Shown here piece after piece: positions 1 to 7,904 of a stretch of 64,000 bases of DNA. The stretch's first letter is position 1. Each line of letters starts with the position of its first letter. The translations under genes were made by a program, and so were the position numbers. The notes under the pieces are model-generated. The model was given only the letters and a program-made list of their open reading frames with translations, did not search any database and was not told the DNA's origin. The stretch spans positions 744,001 through 808,000 of the forward strand of contig NZ_CP115463.1 of the NCBI RefSeq assembly GCF_027912495.1. The letters run 5' to 3'. The DNA is from Caulobacter sp. NIBR1757. Its GTDB lineage: Bacteria > Pseudomonadota > Alphaproteobacteria > Caulobacterales > Caulobacteraceae.

Positions 1-441
1 GACGGCCTCTTTGGAGTCGGCCAGCCGCAGCGGCAGGTGCTTGGCGTCGACGACGGTGGTCACCGAATCCAGCTGGGTGCGGGCCCGCACGTCGTCGTCG
101 ACGAAGAAGGTCTGGGCCACGGGGCCCGGATCGGCGAGGCCGGTGGTCTCGACGATGATGGCGTCGAAGCCGCCCTTGCGCTTCATCAGCCCGGACAGCA
201 CCCGGATCAGGTCGCCGCGCACCGTGCAGCAGACGCAGCCGTTGTTCATCTCGAACACTTCCTCGTCGGCCCCGACCACCAGGTCGTTGTCGATGCCCAC
301 CTCGCCGAACTCGTTGACGATGACGGCATAGCGCTTGCCGTGATCCTCGGTGAGGATGCGGTTCAGCAGGGTGGTCTTGCCGGCCCCGAGGTAGCCGGTG
401 AGGACGGTGACGGGGGTCTTGGACGGGGTCGTGGTGGTCAT
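1..441 (-). CDS. CobW/COG0523-family GTPase, C-terminus cut by window edge
   Basis: The 147 codons present give the N-terminal part of a G3E P-loop GTPase of the CobW/P47K family, cytosolic metallochaperones that hand metal to client proteins. Visible are the Walker A motif GYLGAGKTT (residues 16-24), the switch region [12 protein letters not shown], the metal-binding CVCC motif that defines COG0523 (about residue 72), and [10 protein letters not shown]. The reading frame runs off base 1. It lies 50 bases behind a membrane protein gene on the same strand, and that unit starts at a Zur-type operator, so a zinc-allocation role (as for Caulobacter ZrpW or other Zur-controlled COG0523 members) is the best inference. 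Start ATG at 441. Confidence 0.93.
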   Translation of the reverse strand, partial: MTTTTPSKTPVTVLTGYLGAGKTTLLNRILTEDHGKRYAVIVNEFGEVGIDNDLVVGADEEVFEMNNGCVCCTVRGDLIRVLSGLMKRKGGFDAIIVETTGLADPGPVAQTFFVDDDVRARTQLDSVTTVVDAKHLPLRLADSKEAV

Positions 442-491
442 GGCCGCTTATCTAGGCGCTGGGCGGCGAAAGCGAAATGGGCGAGGGCCGG

Positions 492-1112
492 TCAGGGCTG
501 GAAGATCAGCACCACGCCCGCCATCAGGATCAGCATCCAGCCGATGATCAGCGATTCCCGCTTCTGCAGGGCGTCGAGGTTGATCATCCGCGTCCCGGCC
601 AGGGTCAGGCCGGTGAACAGCATCATGGCCAGGGCCGTCGCCGACAGCAGCACCAGGCTGAGCAGGCCAAAACCCAGCCAGCCATGCTGGATGGCCGAGA
701 AGTAGACGGCGACGAATTCGCCGCAGGGCGACAGGGTGAGCAGCAGCACCAGGCCGATGACCGCCGCCCGGTCGGAGCGGAAGCCCCGGGGCGCCGTCGG
801 GTGCTCATGCGACTTGCGCAGCAGATACCAGACGCCCATCGCCAGCAGCAGGCCGGCGACCACCCAGTTGAACATGTGCTCCAGCCTGGGCGCCACGGCC
901 AGGCCGGCGGCCACGACCACGGCGCCGATCAGCACCGTGAACGCCACATGGCCCAGCCCCGCCAGGGCGGTCACCCCCATGGTCTTGCCGGCCGACCACT
1001 TCTGCTCCCGCCCGACCAGGACGAAGGGCAGCCAGTGAGTCGGCAGGATCGCGTGCATGAAGGCGACGACGAAGCCGGCGGCGGCGATGGAGGTGAAGAC
1101 AGCGAGGTTCAC
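492..1112 (-). CDS. Zur-operon polytopic membrane protein, UreH/RcnA-like metal transporter
   Basis: This 206-residue protein has about six hydrophobic segments and nothing else. The first segment carries HAILPTHW, resembling the HAxxPxH signature of UreH/NiCoT/RcnA-type metal transporters, and the fourth carries SPCGEF. An upstream extension to 1181 is possible, but it would place the Zur box inside the coding region, so I chose the GTG at 1112, whose protein begins VNLAVFTSIAAAGF; no strong ribosome site is visible. It is the first gene of a two-gene unit with the CobW gene. A role in zinc or related metal movement across the inner membrane is inferred from the operator and partner; the substrate is unknown. 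Confidence 0.72.
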   Translation of the reverse strand: MNLAVFTSIAAAGFVVAFMHAILPTHWLPFVLVGREQKWSAGKTMGVTALAGLGHVAFTVLIGAVVVAAGLAVAPRLEHMFNWVVAGLLLAMGVWYLLRKSHEHPTAPRGFRSDRAAVIGLVLLLTLSPCGEFVAVYFSAIQHGWLGFGLLSLVLLSATALAMMLFTGLTLAGTRMINLDALQKRESLIIGWMLILMAGVVLIFQP

Positions 1113-1127
1113 GGACGGCCTATAGAA

Positions 1128-1142
1128 TGTTATATTGTAACG
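1128..1142 (-). promoter_or_regulatory. Zur box upstream of the membrane protein-CobW unit
   Basis: TGTTATATTGTAACG is an imperfect 7-1-7 inverted repeat matching the alphaproteobacterial Zur operator (TGTTATA-n-TATAACA type). It lies 16 bases upstream of the GTG start, where a repressor would cover the -10 region (TACAAT/TATAAC on the minus strand). Zinc-bound Zur would shut the unit off and zinc starvation would open it. A better copy sits at 15604. Confidence 0.75.
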
Positions 1143-1171
1143 GTCCAGCGTGTTCGTATGGTCCTCTCGTC

Positions 1172-1318
1172 CGCCCTCCAAAAGCTGTCATCCTCCGGCC
1201 GCGCAGCGGACCGGGGGACCCAGGGCGGCCCCGGAAAGACTCCTTGCAGTTTTCACGCGGAAAGTTGGGTCCCCCGGTCGCCCTGCGGGCGCCGGAGGAT
1301 GACAGCGCTTGGAGGGCG
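1172..1318. repeat. Long palindromic intergenic repeat, diverged CTGTCATCC family
   Basis: The outer arms CGCCCTCCA (1172) and TTGGAGGGCG (1309-1318) and the inner arms CTGTCATCCTCCGG (1185) and CCGGAGGATGACAG (ending 1305) make one long imperfect hairpin with GGGGGACCCA/TGGGTCCCCC further in. The tips match the CTGTCATCC...GGATGACAG ends of the two repeats around the GIY-YIG gene at 31 kb, so this is a diverged member of that family. It ends exactly at the stop codon of the DUF1810 gene and may also stop its transcription. Confidence 0.8.
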
Positions 1319-1735
1319 CTAAATCCGCGCCAGCGTCGCCGCGTCCCTCTCACCCCCGAAGTACCGCTCCAGCGCCTTCGTAAACGCCGGTTCGTCCGGA
1401 TCGGCCGCCGCGAACACCGTCATGCTCGAATGGAACTTCATGTCGTCCGGCTGGCCGAGGATCGCCCGCGCGCTCAATCCCTCATGCCCGTTCATCGCCG
1501 CCGTGCAGGCCAGCAATCTTGGCCCCAGCAGCGGATGAGCCAGATAGGCCCGCGCCTCCGCCAGCCCACCAAGGGCATAACGCTGGGCCATGGCGCTGTG
1601 CCCCAGCCCGGCGATCTGCGGAAACACGAACCACATCCAGTGACTGCGCTTGGCCCCGGCCGTCAGCTCCGCCAGCGCACGGTCCCAGACCCCGTCCTGG
1701 GCCTGCACGAAGCGGTCGAGATCGAAATCGTCCAT
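1319..1735 (-). CDS. DUF1810 family protein
   Basis: This 138-residue cytosolic protein starts MDDFDLDRFVQAQDGVWD and has the family landmarks SHWMWFVFPQIAGLG, ALGGLAEARAYLAHP, and FHSSMTVFAAADPDEPAF near the C-terminus, with the usual length of the DUF1810 family. The start at 1735 follows AAGGAACG, a fair ribosome site; an in-frame ATG at 1780 would run through a hairpin and is unlikely. The biochemical role of DUF1810 proteins is not established to my knowledge. A 9-bp perfect hairpin (AAACGCCCG/CGGGCGTTT, 1752-1774) lies in its leader, just after copy 1 of the GTCTAGAC element on the same strand. Confidence 0.88.
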   Translation of the reverse strand: MDDFDLDRFVQAQDGVWDRALAELTAGAKRSHWMWFVFPQIAGLGHSAMAQRYALGGLAEARAYLAHPLLGPRLLACTAAMNGHEGLSARAILGQPDDMKFHSSMTVFAAADPDEPAFTKALERYFGGERDAATLARI

Positions 1736-1778
1736 CGTTCCTTGCCGCCTGAAACGCCCGCCCGCCGGGCGTTTGCGC

Positions 1779-2024
1779 AATATGTCTAGACATATTCATC
1801 TACGAAAGGTGGCGAAATCTCGGGCCCTGGCGACCGCCGGCCGGAGCGTTGACATGAGCGGATCACAACACGTCAACATTCCCCGCTCCGGCGCCTACGC
1901 CCTGTCAACGCCGGCGCCAACTTTCACAGCGCCGATCGCTACCGTATTATCACGCTAAATCAACAACTTGCCGAAAAGGCCCTGCTTCCCAATCCCGAAA
2001 CATGGTACAATCGTTGACCGCTTC
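1779..2024 (-). repeat. GTCTAGAC element, copy 1
   Basis: Read on the minus strand it begins with GAAGCGG (2024-2018) plus ATTGTACC and ends with the perfect 18-bp palindrome AATATGTCTAGACATATT (1779-1796). It contains four GTnGn words starting at 1921, 1909, 1898 and 1877 (offsets 0, 12, 23, 44), then TTGTGA and a right arm GTCAAC (complement of 1848-1853) that pairs with GTTGAC (complement of 1872-1877). It fills the space between the stop codon of the formylglutamate amidohydrolase gene (8 bases away) and the DUF1810 gene, all on one strand. The same architecture recurs at 26534 and 60936. I do not recognise the family. Confidence 0.85.
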
Positions 2025-2032
2025 GTTCGCGG

Positions 2033-2797
2033 CTACAGCCCGATATCGCTCAGCGCCGCCCTTAGCAGAGGCGCGATCTGGGCGGCCACCGCCGCCTCGC
2101 CGGCGGGATCGGCCATCAGGTCCTGGCGAACTTCCAGTTCCAGGTAGTCGAGCCCCCGGCCGATGGCGTGTCTTGGAATGGAGTAGTCGATGTCGTCCAT
2201 CCGGTAGGGCTGGTTGTCGCCGACCACCTCCGGCCCGAAGGTCTCGCGCAGCCGCGCCAGCATGGCGTCGGAGAACGGCGAGGCGCCCAGGTGCAGCACG
2301 CCATAGCGCCAGGGACGGTCGTGGCCGGCCATCGAGGGGGTGAAGCTGTGCAGGGCGACCATCACCGTCGGGCGGTCGCCACGGGCGTCCAGCTCGGCGT
2401 CGATGGCGTCGTGATAGGGCGTGAAGATCTCGTCGATGCGCGCCTGCCGTTCCTGCGGCTTCAGCTCGAGATTGGCCGGGATCACCGTCCCGTCGCTGAC
2501 CTCGCAGATGGCGTCGCGCCGCTGGGGATTGCGGTTGCAGTCGATGACCAGCCGTGAGTAGCGCTGGGCGAACAGGCAGGCGCCGAGGTCGTCGCTGAGA
2601 ATCGGGCCAAGACCCGCGATGCCGATATCGAGGGCGATATGTCGCTGTCTTTCTGAATGAGACAGTTGGAGATTGTTAAGGTTGAGGGGGATTTCCTGAC
2701 CGGCATGGTCCGCGATCAGAAAAAACGGCGAATCGGCGCCTCTATTTCGAGCAATCACAGGCGCCCCGTCGCCTGCGACAAGCAGTCCACTGGCCAT
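2033..2797 (-). CDS. N-formylglutamate amidohydrolase family protein
   Basis: The 254-residue protein belongs to the FGase family, zinc hydrolases that in histidine degradation release glutamate from N-formylglutamate. Landmarks are FFLIADHAGQEIP, DIGIAGLG, QRYSRLVIDCNR, VMVALHSFTPSM, YGVLHLG and a C-terminal YLELEVRQDL. I see no hut genes nearby, so the substrate may be another N-acyl compound. Two starts are possible: TTG at 2827, exactly back to back with the divergent transglutaminase start, or ATG at 2797. I prefer 2797 because it leaves room for promoters; neither has a strong ribosome site. Confidence 0.85.
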   Translation of the reverse strand: MASGLLVAGDGAPVIARNRGADSPFFLIADHAGQEIPLNLNNLQLSHSERQRHIALDIGIAGLGPILSDDLGACLFAQRYSRLVIDCNRNPQRRDAICEVSDGTVIPANLELKPQERQARIDEIFTPYHDAIDAELDARGDRPTVMVALHSFTPSMAGHDRPWRYGVLHLGASPFSDAMLARLRETFGPEVVGDNQPYRMDDIDYSIPRHAIGRGLDYLELEVRQDLMADPAGEAAVAAQIAPLLRAALSDIGL

Positions 2798-2826
2798 ACC
2801 GGTCAAATCGAGCCCCTGTTCTGACA

Positions 2827-3759
2827 ATGGCCGTTGTTTCCATCCGCCACCTGACGACCTACCGCTACCGCAAGCCGGTGGCCTTCGGCGAGCATCGCAT
2901 GATGTTCCGGCCGTTGCAGGCCTTCGACCAGCGGCTGCTCTCCGCGTCGGTAACGGTCTCGCCCGACCCTGAGTTGCTGCGCCACATCCAGGATGTCAGC
3001 GGCGCCTGCGTCGGCGTCGCCCGCTTCGATGCGCCCGCCGACCGCCTGGTGTTCGACAGCCGGGCCCGGGTCGAGCACACCGTCCACACCTCCTTCGAGT
3101 TCGAGACCCGCGACGCCCGCGTCGGCGTCGACTCGCTTTACGACGCCGGCGACCACACCGAGCTGGCCATCTCGCTGAACCGCACGCATTCGGACTCCGG
3201 CGAGGTCGCCCAATGGGCCCGCCGCTTCGTTCCGGCAGGCGGCGATGTCGCCGTCTCCACCGTGCTGATCGAGATGACCCACGCCATCCGCGCCGAATTC
3301 GCCTACGCCCTGCGCCTGCGCGGCGGGCCGCAGAGCCCGGCCGAGACCCTGGCCCTGCGCAGCGGCAGCTGCCGCGACTTCGCCGTGCTGATGATGGACG
3401 CGGCCCGCTCCCTGGGCATCGCGGCCCGTTTCGTCTCCGGCTACATCTATTCGAGCTCGCCCAAGTCGGGCGGCAAGTCCGGCGGCCGCACCGGCGGCGG
3501 CCACACCCACGCCTGGATGCGGGCCTATGTGCCCGGCTGCGGCTGGATGGATTTCGATCCGACCAACGGCATCGTCGGCAATCTCGACCTCATCCGCGTC
3601 GCCGTTGTCGCCGACCCGCGCCTGGCCCTGCCCCTGTGGGGCTCCTTCGACGGCGAGGCCGAGGACTATGTCGGCATGGACGTCGAGGTCGATTTGTCTG
3701 TAGAGGATGCCGCAGCGGCGCAACCGCCTTTCCCGCTGAGAGTTGCGCAAGCGGGCTGA
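2827..3759 (+). CDS. Transglutaminase-like cysteine protein 1
   Basis: This 310-residue protein has the bacterial transglutaminase-like N-terminal beta domain (SIRHLTTYRYRKPV, residues 4-17) followed by a transglutaminase core with the catalytic triad in order: Cys in LRSGSCRDFAVLMMDAAR, His in GGHTHAWMRAYVPGCGW and Asp in DFDPTNG. Family members hydrolyse or transfer amides; the true substrates of these bacterial proteins are mostly unknown. A Gly/Ser-rich insert (SSSPKSGGKSGGRTGGG) sits just before the catalytic His. The next gene on the same strand, 37 bases away, is a second member, so the pair is probably one transcription unit. Confidence 0.9.
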   Translation: MAVVSIRHLTTYRYRKPVAFGEHRMMFRPLQAFDQRLLSASVTVSPDPELLRHIQDVSGACVGVARFDAPADRLVFDSRARVEHTVHTSFEFETRDARVGVDSLYDAGDHTELAISLNRTHSDSGEVAQWARRFVPAGGDVAVSTVLIEMTHAIRAEFAYALRLRGGPQSPAETLALRSGSCRDFAVLMMDAARSLGIAARFVSGYIYSSSPKSGGKSGGRTGGGHTHAWMRAYVPGCGWMDFDPTNGIVGNLDLIRVAVVADPRLALPLWGSFDGEAEDYVGMDVEVDLSVEDAAAAQPPFPLRVAQAG

Positions 3760-3796
3760 GTCTGGCCCAGGCTTTCAACGGGCGGGACATCCCCAC

Positions 3797-4600
3797 ATGC
3801 GAATTCGGGCCGGCTACAAGATCACCTACGACTGCCCGGTCGAGACACCGATGCTGATGATGGTCAACCTGCGCCCCGAGCGGGCCGGTGACATGGAATC
3901 GCCCGACACCGTGCTGACCGAGCCCTATGTGCCGGTCCGCCAGTACATCGACACCTTCGGCAACATCTGCAGCCGCGTGGTCGCCCCGCCCGGCCTGTTC
4001 ACAATCCACAGCGAGTTCATCGTCAAGGACAGCGGCATCCCCGACCCCATCGTGCCGGACGCCATCCAGCACCCGATCGAGGATCTGCCCGACTCGGTCA
4101 TCGAGTACCTGCTGCCCTCCCGCTACTGCGACACCGAACTGTTGCGGGATCTGGCCTGGAAGCTGTTCGCCGACACGCCTCCCGGCTGGGCCCGGGTGCA
4201 GGCCATCGTCGAGTACGCCCACAACCGGGTGGCCTTCGGCTATGAGCACGCCCGGCCGACCAAGACCGCCTTCGAGGCGCACGAGGAGGGTTACGGCGTC
4301 TGCCGCGACTACGCTCACCTGGCCATCACCCTGTGCCGCTGCATGAACATCCCGGCCCGCTATGTGACCGGCTACATGGGCGACATCGGCATCCCGGTGC
4401 ACGGGGTGATGGATTTCAGCGCCTGGTTCCAGGTCTGGCTGGGCAATGCCTGGCACACCTTCGACGCCCGTCACAACATGCCGCGCATCGGCCGCCTGCT
4501 GATGGCGATCGGCCGCGACGCCACCGACGTGGCCATCGTCACCACCTTCGGCGCCGCTCGGCTGGTCGAGTTCACCGTCATCACCGAAGAGCTGAAGTAG
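3797..4600 (+). CDS. Transglutaminase-like cysteine protein 2
   Basis: This 267-residue protein is related in plan to its upstream neighbour but not a close copy. It has an N-terminal domain (IRAGYKITYDCPVETPMLMM) and a core with the catalytic Cys in EGYGVCRDYAHLAITLCR, a His region at HGVMDFSAWFQVWLG and the Asp in WHTFDARHNMPRIGR. The start MRIRAGY at 3797 fits the family N-terminus; the frame is open further upstream but overlaps the previous gene. Cytosolic by the lack of a signal peptide. The two genes together suggest a paired peptide- or amide-processing function, which remains inference. Confidence 0.9.
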   Translation: MRIRAGYKITYDCPVETPMLMMVNLRPERAGDMESPDTVLTEPYVPVRQYIDTFGNICSRVVAPPGLFTIHSEFIVKDSGIPDPIVPDAIQHPIEDLPDSVIEYLLPSRYCDTELLRDLAWKLFADTPPGWARVQAIVEYAHNRVAFGYEHARPTKTAFEAHEEGYGVCRDYAHLAITLCRCMNIPARYVTGYMGDIGIPVHGVMDFSAWFQVWLGNAWHTFDARHNMPRIGRLLMAIGRDATDVAIVTTFGAARLVEFTVITEELK

Positions 4601-4624
4601 AAGGCCTTTGGCGCCCTGTCTGCG

Positions 4625-4652
4625 TTGACTCAGGCGAGTCCGTCTGTATAAG
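4625..4652 (+). promoter_or_regulatory. Sigma-70-type promoter of rplU-rpmA
   Basis: TTGACT (4625-4630) and TATAAG (4647-4652) are separated by 16 bases, the best housekeeping promoter pattern in the window. Transcription would start near 4659, leaving a leader of about 68 bases before rplU. Confidence 0.65.
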
Positions 4653-4726
4653 ACGCCTCCCTTCGCTCCCGGGCCTTCGCCTGCGGGGCGCTATCGTTTT
4701 TGCTATCTCACGTTCAGGACGGACCG

Positions 4727-5350
4727 ATGTACGCGGTGATCAAAACCGGCGGCAAGCAATACCGGGTTTCCCCCGGTGACCTGCTGGTTGTCGAAAAACT
4801 GGCTGGTGAACCCGGCGCTGAAGTTTCCTTCGACCAAGTCCTGATGCTGGGCGATGGCGACGTCGTGACCGTGGGCGCTCCCACCGTCGCCGGCGCTGCC
4901 GTCACGGCCACGCTGGTCGAGACCCGCAAGGGTGAGAAGGTGAAGATCTTCAAGAAGATCCGCCGCCAAGGCTACCGCCGCACCCGCGGTCACCGCCAGC
5001 ATGAAACCGTCCTGCGCGTCACCGCCATCGGCGACACCAAGTGGGACGGCGTGGTCGACATGACCACCAAGGCCGAGCTGAACGCCCGTTCGCGGAACCT
5101 GAAGCTGCCTGAATTCGCCGCCAAGGCCGAAGCCGCTCCGGCTCCCGCCAAGAAGGCGACCAAGGCCAAGGCCGTGGTGACCGAGGAAGAAACCATCGTC
5201 GCCGCCGAGGCCCCCGTGGTCGAAGCCGCCGCCGAGGCTCCCAAGGCCAAGAAGGCCGCCGCGCCGAAGGCCGCCAAGGCTGACGACGCCGCCCCCGCCA
5301 AGAAGGCCGCCCCGAAAAAGGCCGCCAAGAAGGACACCGACGAAGCCTGA
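4727..5350 (+). CDS. rplU: Large-subunit ribosomal protein bL21 with long Ala/Lys tail
   Basis: Residues 1 to about 103 are a standard bL21: MYAVIKTGGKQYRVSPGD, the loop KGEKVKIFKKIRRQGYRRTRGHRQ and the end LRVTAIGD. The protein is 207 residues, twice the usual length; the second half is a low-complexity tail rich in Ala, Lys, Pro and Glu (AKKATKAKA, APKAAKADDAAPAKKAAPKKAAKK). Such tails are known on ribosomal proteins of this bacterial group and are probably disordered and RNA- or surface-contacting. The start at 4727 follows CAGGAC. It is co-transcribed with rpmA 31 bases downstream and ends at the terminator at 5713. Confidence 0.97.
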   Translation: MYAVIKTGGKQYRVSPGDLLVVEKLAGEPGAEVSFDQVLMLGDGDVVTVGAPTVAGAAVTATLVETRKGEKVKIFKKIRRQGYRRTRGHRQHETVLRVTAIGDTKWDGVVDMTTKAELNARSRNLKLPEFAAKAEAAPAPAKKATKAKAVVTEEETIVAAEAPVVEAAAEAPKAKKAAAPKAAKADDAAPAKKAAPKKAAKKDTDEA

Positions 5351-5381
5351 GGGCCTCGTCGATAGAGGATAGGAGAGCACT

Positions 5382-5654
5382 ATGGCTCACAAGAAATCTG
5401 GCGGTTCCTCGCGCAACGGGCGCGACTCGGCTGGCCGCCGTCTCGGCGTGAAGAAGTTTGGCGGCGAGAACGTGCTCGCCGGCAACATCATCGTGCGCCA
5501 ACGCGGCACCAAGTTCTGGCCGGGCGAAAACGTCGGCATCGGCAAGGACCACACCCTCTTTGCCCTCGAAAACGGCAACGTGAAGTTTGTAACCAAGCGT
5601 AACGACCGCACCTACGCGACGGTTGTTTCGAAGATGGCCGAGGCCGCCGAGTAA
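5382..5654 (+). CDS. rpmA: Large-subunit ribosomal protein bL27
   Basis: This is a complete 90-residue bL27: [52 protein letters not shown] and GNVKFVTKR. bL27 sits near the peptidyl-transferase centre, its N-terminal tail reaching the tRNA ends. The N-terminus starts directly at MAHKKSGG and does not carry the cleaved extension seen in Firmicutes. A clear ribosome site (ATAGGAGAG) precedes the ATG. rplU-rpmA is the usual order; obgE, often next, is absent here and is replaced by a terminator and a GNAT gene. Confidence 0.98.
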   Translation: MAHKKSGGSSRNGRDSAGRRLGVKKFGGENVLAGNIIVRQRGTKFWPGENVGIGKDHTLFALENGNVKFVTKRNDRTYATVVSKMAEAAE

Positions 5655-5712
5655 GGCGAGCCGAGAGACCTTTCTCCGGACCGCCGACAAAGCGATCCGG
5701 ACACGAAACTCC

Positions 5713-5750
5713 AGAGGGGAGTCCGGATCGCCGGACTCCCCTCTTTCGTT
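5713..5750 (+). terminator. Rho-independent terminator after rplU-rpmA
   Basis: A perfect 14-bp stem, AGAGGGGAGTCCGG (5713-5726) with CCGGACTCCCCTCT (5731-5744), has an ATCG loop and is followed by TTCGTTT. Confidence 0.9.
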
Positions 5751-5784
5751 TCAGGGCCCCGCAAGAGGGCTGGGAGGCAAGACA

Positions 5785-6318
5785 ATGTGTCTGATCGAAC
5801 AGACCCCGAGGATAGAGACGCGGCGGCTGACCCTGCGGGCCCCGGCCCCGGGCGATGAGACGCGCCTGGCCGCTCTGATGGCCGACTACGACATTGCGAA
5901 GATGACCAGCCGGGTGCCGCATCCCTATGCGCTGTCGGACGCGCTGTCCTTCATCGAGGCGGTGCAGGCGAAAGACCCGGCCACCGACCACGAGTTCCTG
6001 CTCGAGCACGAGGATGACGGCGTGATCGGCGGCCTCGGCCTGTTCACCCCGCCGGGCCTGCCACTGGAGGTCGGCTACTGGGTGGGCCGCGACTGGTGGG
6101 GCCGGGGGTTTGCGTCGGAGGCCCTGCAAGGGGCGCTGGCCTGGGCCAAGCACGCGTGGAAGAAGCGCTTCGTCGTCGCCGGCCATTTCAGCGACAACCC
6201 GGCCTCGGGGGCGGTGCTGTGCAAGGCCGGCTTCCTCTACACCGGCGAGATCCAGCACAAGCCCTCCATCGCCCGCGGCGAGGAGGCTCCGGTCCGGATG
6301 ATGGTCTGGCTGGCATGA
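5785..6318 (+). CDS. GNAT acetyltransferase, RimJ/RimL-like
   Basis: This 177-residue acetyl-CoA-dependent N-acetyltransferase starts ETRRLTLRAPAPGDETRLAAL, the typical RimJ/RimL opening, and has the acetyl-CoA loop in GRDWWGRGFASEAL (about residue 103) and a late HFSDNPASGAVLCKAGF (Asn-x-Ser/Gly motif). The start at 5785 has a strong ribosome site (GGGAGG). The acceptor is unknown: it may be a ribosomal protein N-terminus or a small molecule. It stands alone between the rpmA terminator and the glucosidase gene. Confidence 0.9.
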   Translation: MCLIEQTPRIETRRLTLRAPAPGDETRLAALMADYDIAKMTSRVPHPYALSDALSFIEAVQAKDPATDHEFLLEHEDDGVIGGLGLFTPPGLPLEVGYWVGRDWWGRGFASEALQGALAWAKHAWKKRFVVAGHFSDNPASGAVLCKAGFLYTGEIQHKPSIARGEEAPVRMMVWLA

Positions 6319-6344
6319 TCGCGGGGAGACGCTAGTCTCCCCCC

Positions 6345-7895
6345 ATGACCGAACAGACCCCCTGGTGGCGCGGCGCGACCGTCTATCACATCTACGTCCG
6401 CAGCTTCTTCGACAGCAACGGCGACGGCCATGGCGACCTGCCGGGCGTGCTGGCCAAGCTCGACTACATCGCTTCGCTTGGCGTCGACGCCATCTGGCTT
6501 TCCCCTGTCCACCCCTCGCCCAACCGTGACTGGGGCTATGACGTTTCCGACTACCACGGCGTCCACCCCGACTACGGCGCGATGGACGACCTGCAGGCGG
6601 TGATCGACGGCGCCCATGCGCGCGGCATGAAGCTCCTCCTCGACGAGGTCCTCGCCCACACCAGCGACGAACACGCCTGGTTCCACGACAGCCTGAAGGG
6701 GATCAAGGAGGACTGGTACGTCTGGGCTCCGCTCAAGGAGGACGGCACGGCCCCCAACAACTGGCTCAGCGCCTTCGGCGGCCCGGCCTGGGCCTACCAG
6801 CCGCTGCGCCGCAAGGCCTACCATCACAAGTTCCTGCGCCAGCAGCCCAAGCTCAACTGGCGCCACCCGGAGGCGCGAGCGGCCGCCCTCGAGGTGCTCG
6901 ACTTCTGGCTTTCCAAAGGCGTCGATGGCTTCCGGCTCGACGTCGCCAATGCCTACCTCCACGACCCGGCCCTGACCGACAATCCGGTGGATGACAGCGA
7001 CACGAGCCTTCGTTGGTCGGCCGCCGCCAACTTCCAGCGCCACTTCAACGATTCCAACCTGGTCGAAAACATCGAGGCCCTGAACGACGTCCGCCTGACC
7101 GTTGATCGCCATCCGGACCGCTTCGTGTTCGGCGAGTTCTCCGAGGAAGCCGACCGCTGCGGCGGCTTCGCCGCGCCCGACGAAGGCCTGCACGCCGGCT
7201 ACAGCTTCCCGCTGCTGCTGGCCCGCCGCATGGGGCCCGACTTTATCCGCAAGCATATGGAGATGCTGGAGGACCATCCGCGCCACTGGCCCTGCATCAC
7301 CTTCTCCAACCACGACGTGCCGCGCACCCCCAGCCGTTTCGGTGATGGCTCGCCGCCGGTCGCCAAGGTCATGCTGGCCCTGCTGCTGACCCTGCGCGGC
7401 TCGATCCTGATGTACCAGGGCGAGGAACTGGGCCTGCCCGAGGCCGACCTGACCCGCGAGCAGCTTCGCGACCCGGTCGGCGACCTCTACTGGCCGGCCC
7501 ACAAGGGCCGCGACGGCTGCCGCACGCCGATGCCCTGGAGCCCGGGTCCTGCGCTGGGCTTCACCACGGGCCGCCCCTGGCTGCCCGCCGCTCCGGAACA
7601 CGCCCACCTGACCGTCGCCGACCAGGACGCCGACCCGGAGTCGGCCCTGGCCCTCAGCCGCGCCCTGATCGCCCTGCGCCGCGCCCACCCGGCCCTGCGC
7701 CTCGGCGACATCGTCTTCCGGGACGTTCCGGCCCCGATGGCGGTGTTCGAACGGAGCAGGGAGGGCGAACGACTGCTCTGCGCCTTTAATCTCGGCGATG
7801 GTCCGGCGCCCGCCGGTCCGGCCTGGACCGACGGCGAGACCCTGCTCTCGGGCGGCGAGGGCGGCCCCTTCGCCTTCCGGATTGCCAAGATCTAG
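6345..7895 (+). CDS. GH13 alpha-glucosidase / alpha-amylase family
   Basis: This 516-residue cytosolic glycoside hydrolase has a (beta/alpha)8 barrel starting PWWRGATVYHIYVRSFFDSNGDG. The family regions are present in order: DEVLAHTSDEH (region I), the nucleophile Asp in GFRLDVANAY, the acid/base Glu in FVFGEFSEE and FSNHDVPR (region IV), then MYQGEELG. It should cleave alpha-1,4- or alpha-1,6-linked glucose from short maltose-type oligosaccharides. No transporter or regulator for maltodextrins is beside it. An 8-bp perfect hairpin GGGGAGAC/GTCTCCCC (6323-6342) ends two bases before the ATG and contains the only purine-rich ribosome-binding candidate, so translation could be limited by it. 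Confidence 0.93.
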   Translation: MTEQTPWWRGATVYHIYVRSFFDSNGDGHGDLPGVLAKLDYIASLGVDAIWLSPVHPSPNRDWGYDVSDYHGVHPDYGAMDDLQAVIDGAHARGMKLLLDEVLAHTSDEHAWFHDSLKGIKEDWYVWAPLKEDGTAPNNWLSAFGGPAWAYQPLRRKAYHHKFLRQQPKLNWRHPEARAAALEVLDFWLSKGVDGFRLDVANAYLHDPALTDNPVDDSDTSLRWSAAANFQRHFNDSNLVENIEALNDVRLTVDRHPDRFVFGEFSEEADRCGGFAAPDEGLHAGYSFPLLLARRMGPDFIRKHMEMLEDHPRHWPCITFSNHDVPRTPSRFGDGSPPVAKVMLALLLTLRGSILMYQGEELGLPEADLTREQLRDPVGDLYWPAHKGRDGCRTPMPWSPGPALGFTTGRPWLPAAPEHAHLTVADQDADPESALALSRALIALRRAHPALRLGDIVFRDVPAPMAVFERSREGERLLCAFNLGDGPAPAGPAWTDGETLLSGGEGGPFAFRIAKI

Positions 7896-7904
7896 AAAGA
7901 GACT

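Noticed and set aside
1113..1181. Upstream extension of the UreH-like membrane protein
   Set aside because: It would be translated through the Zur box and has no membrane or signal character; the GTG at 1112 fits better.
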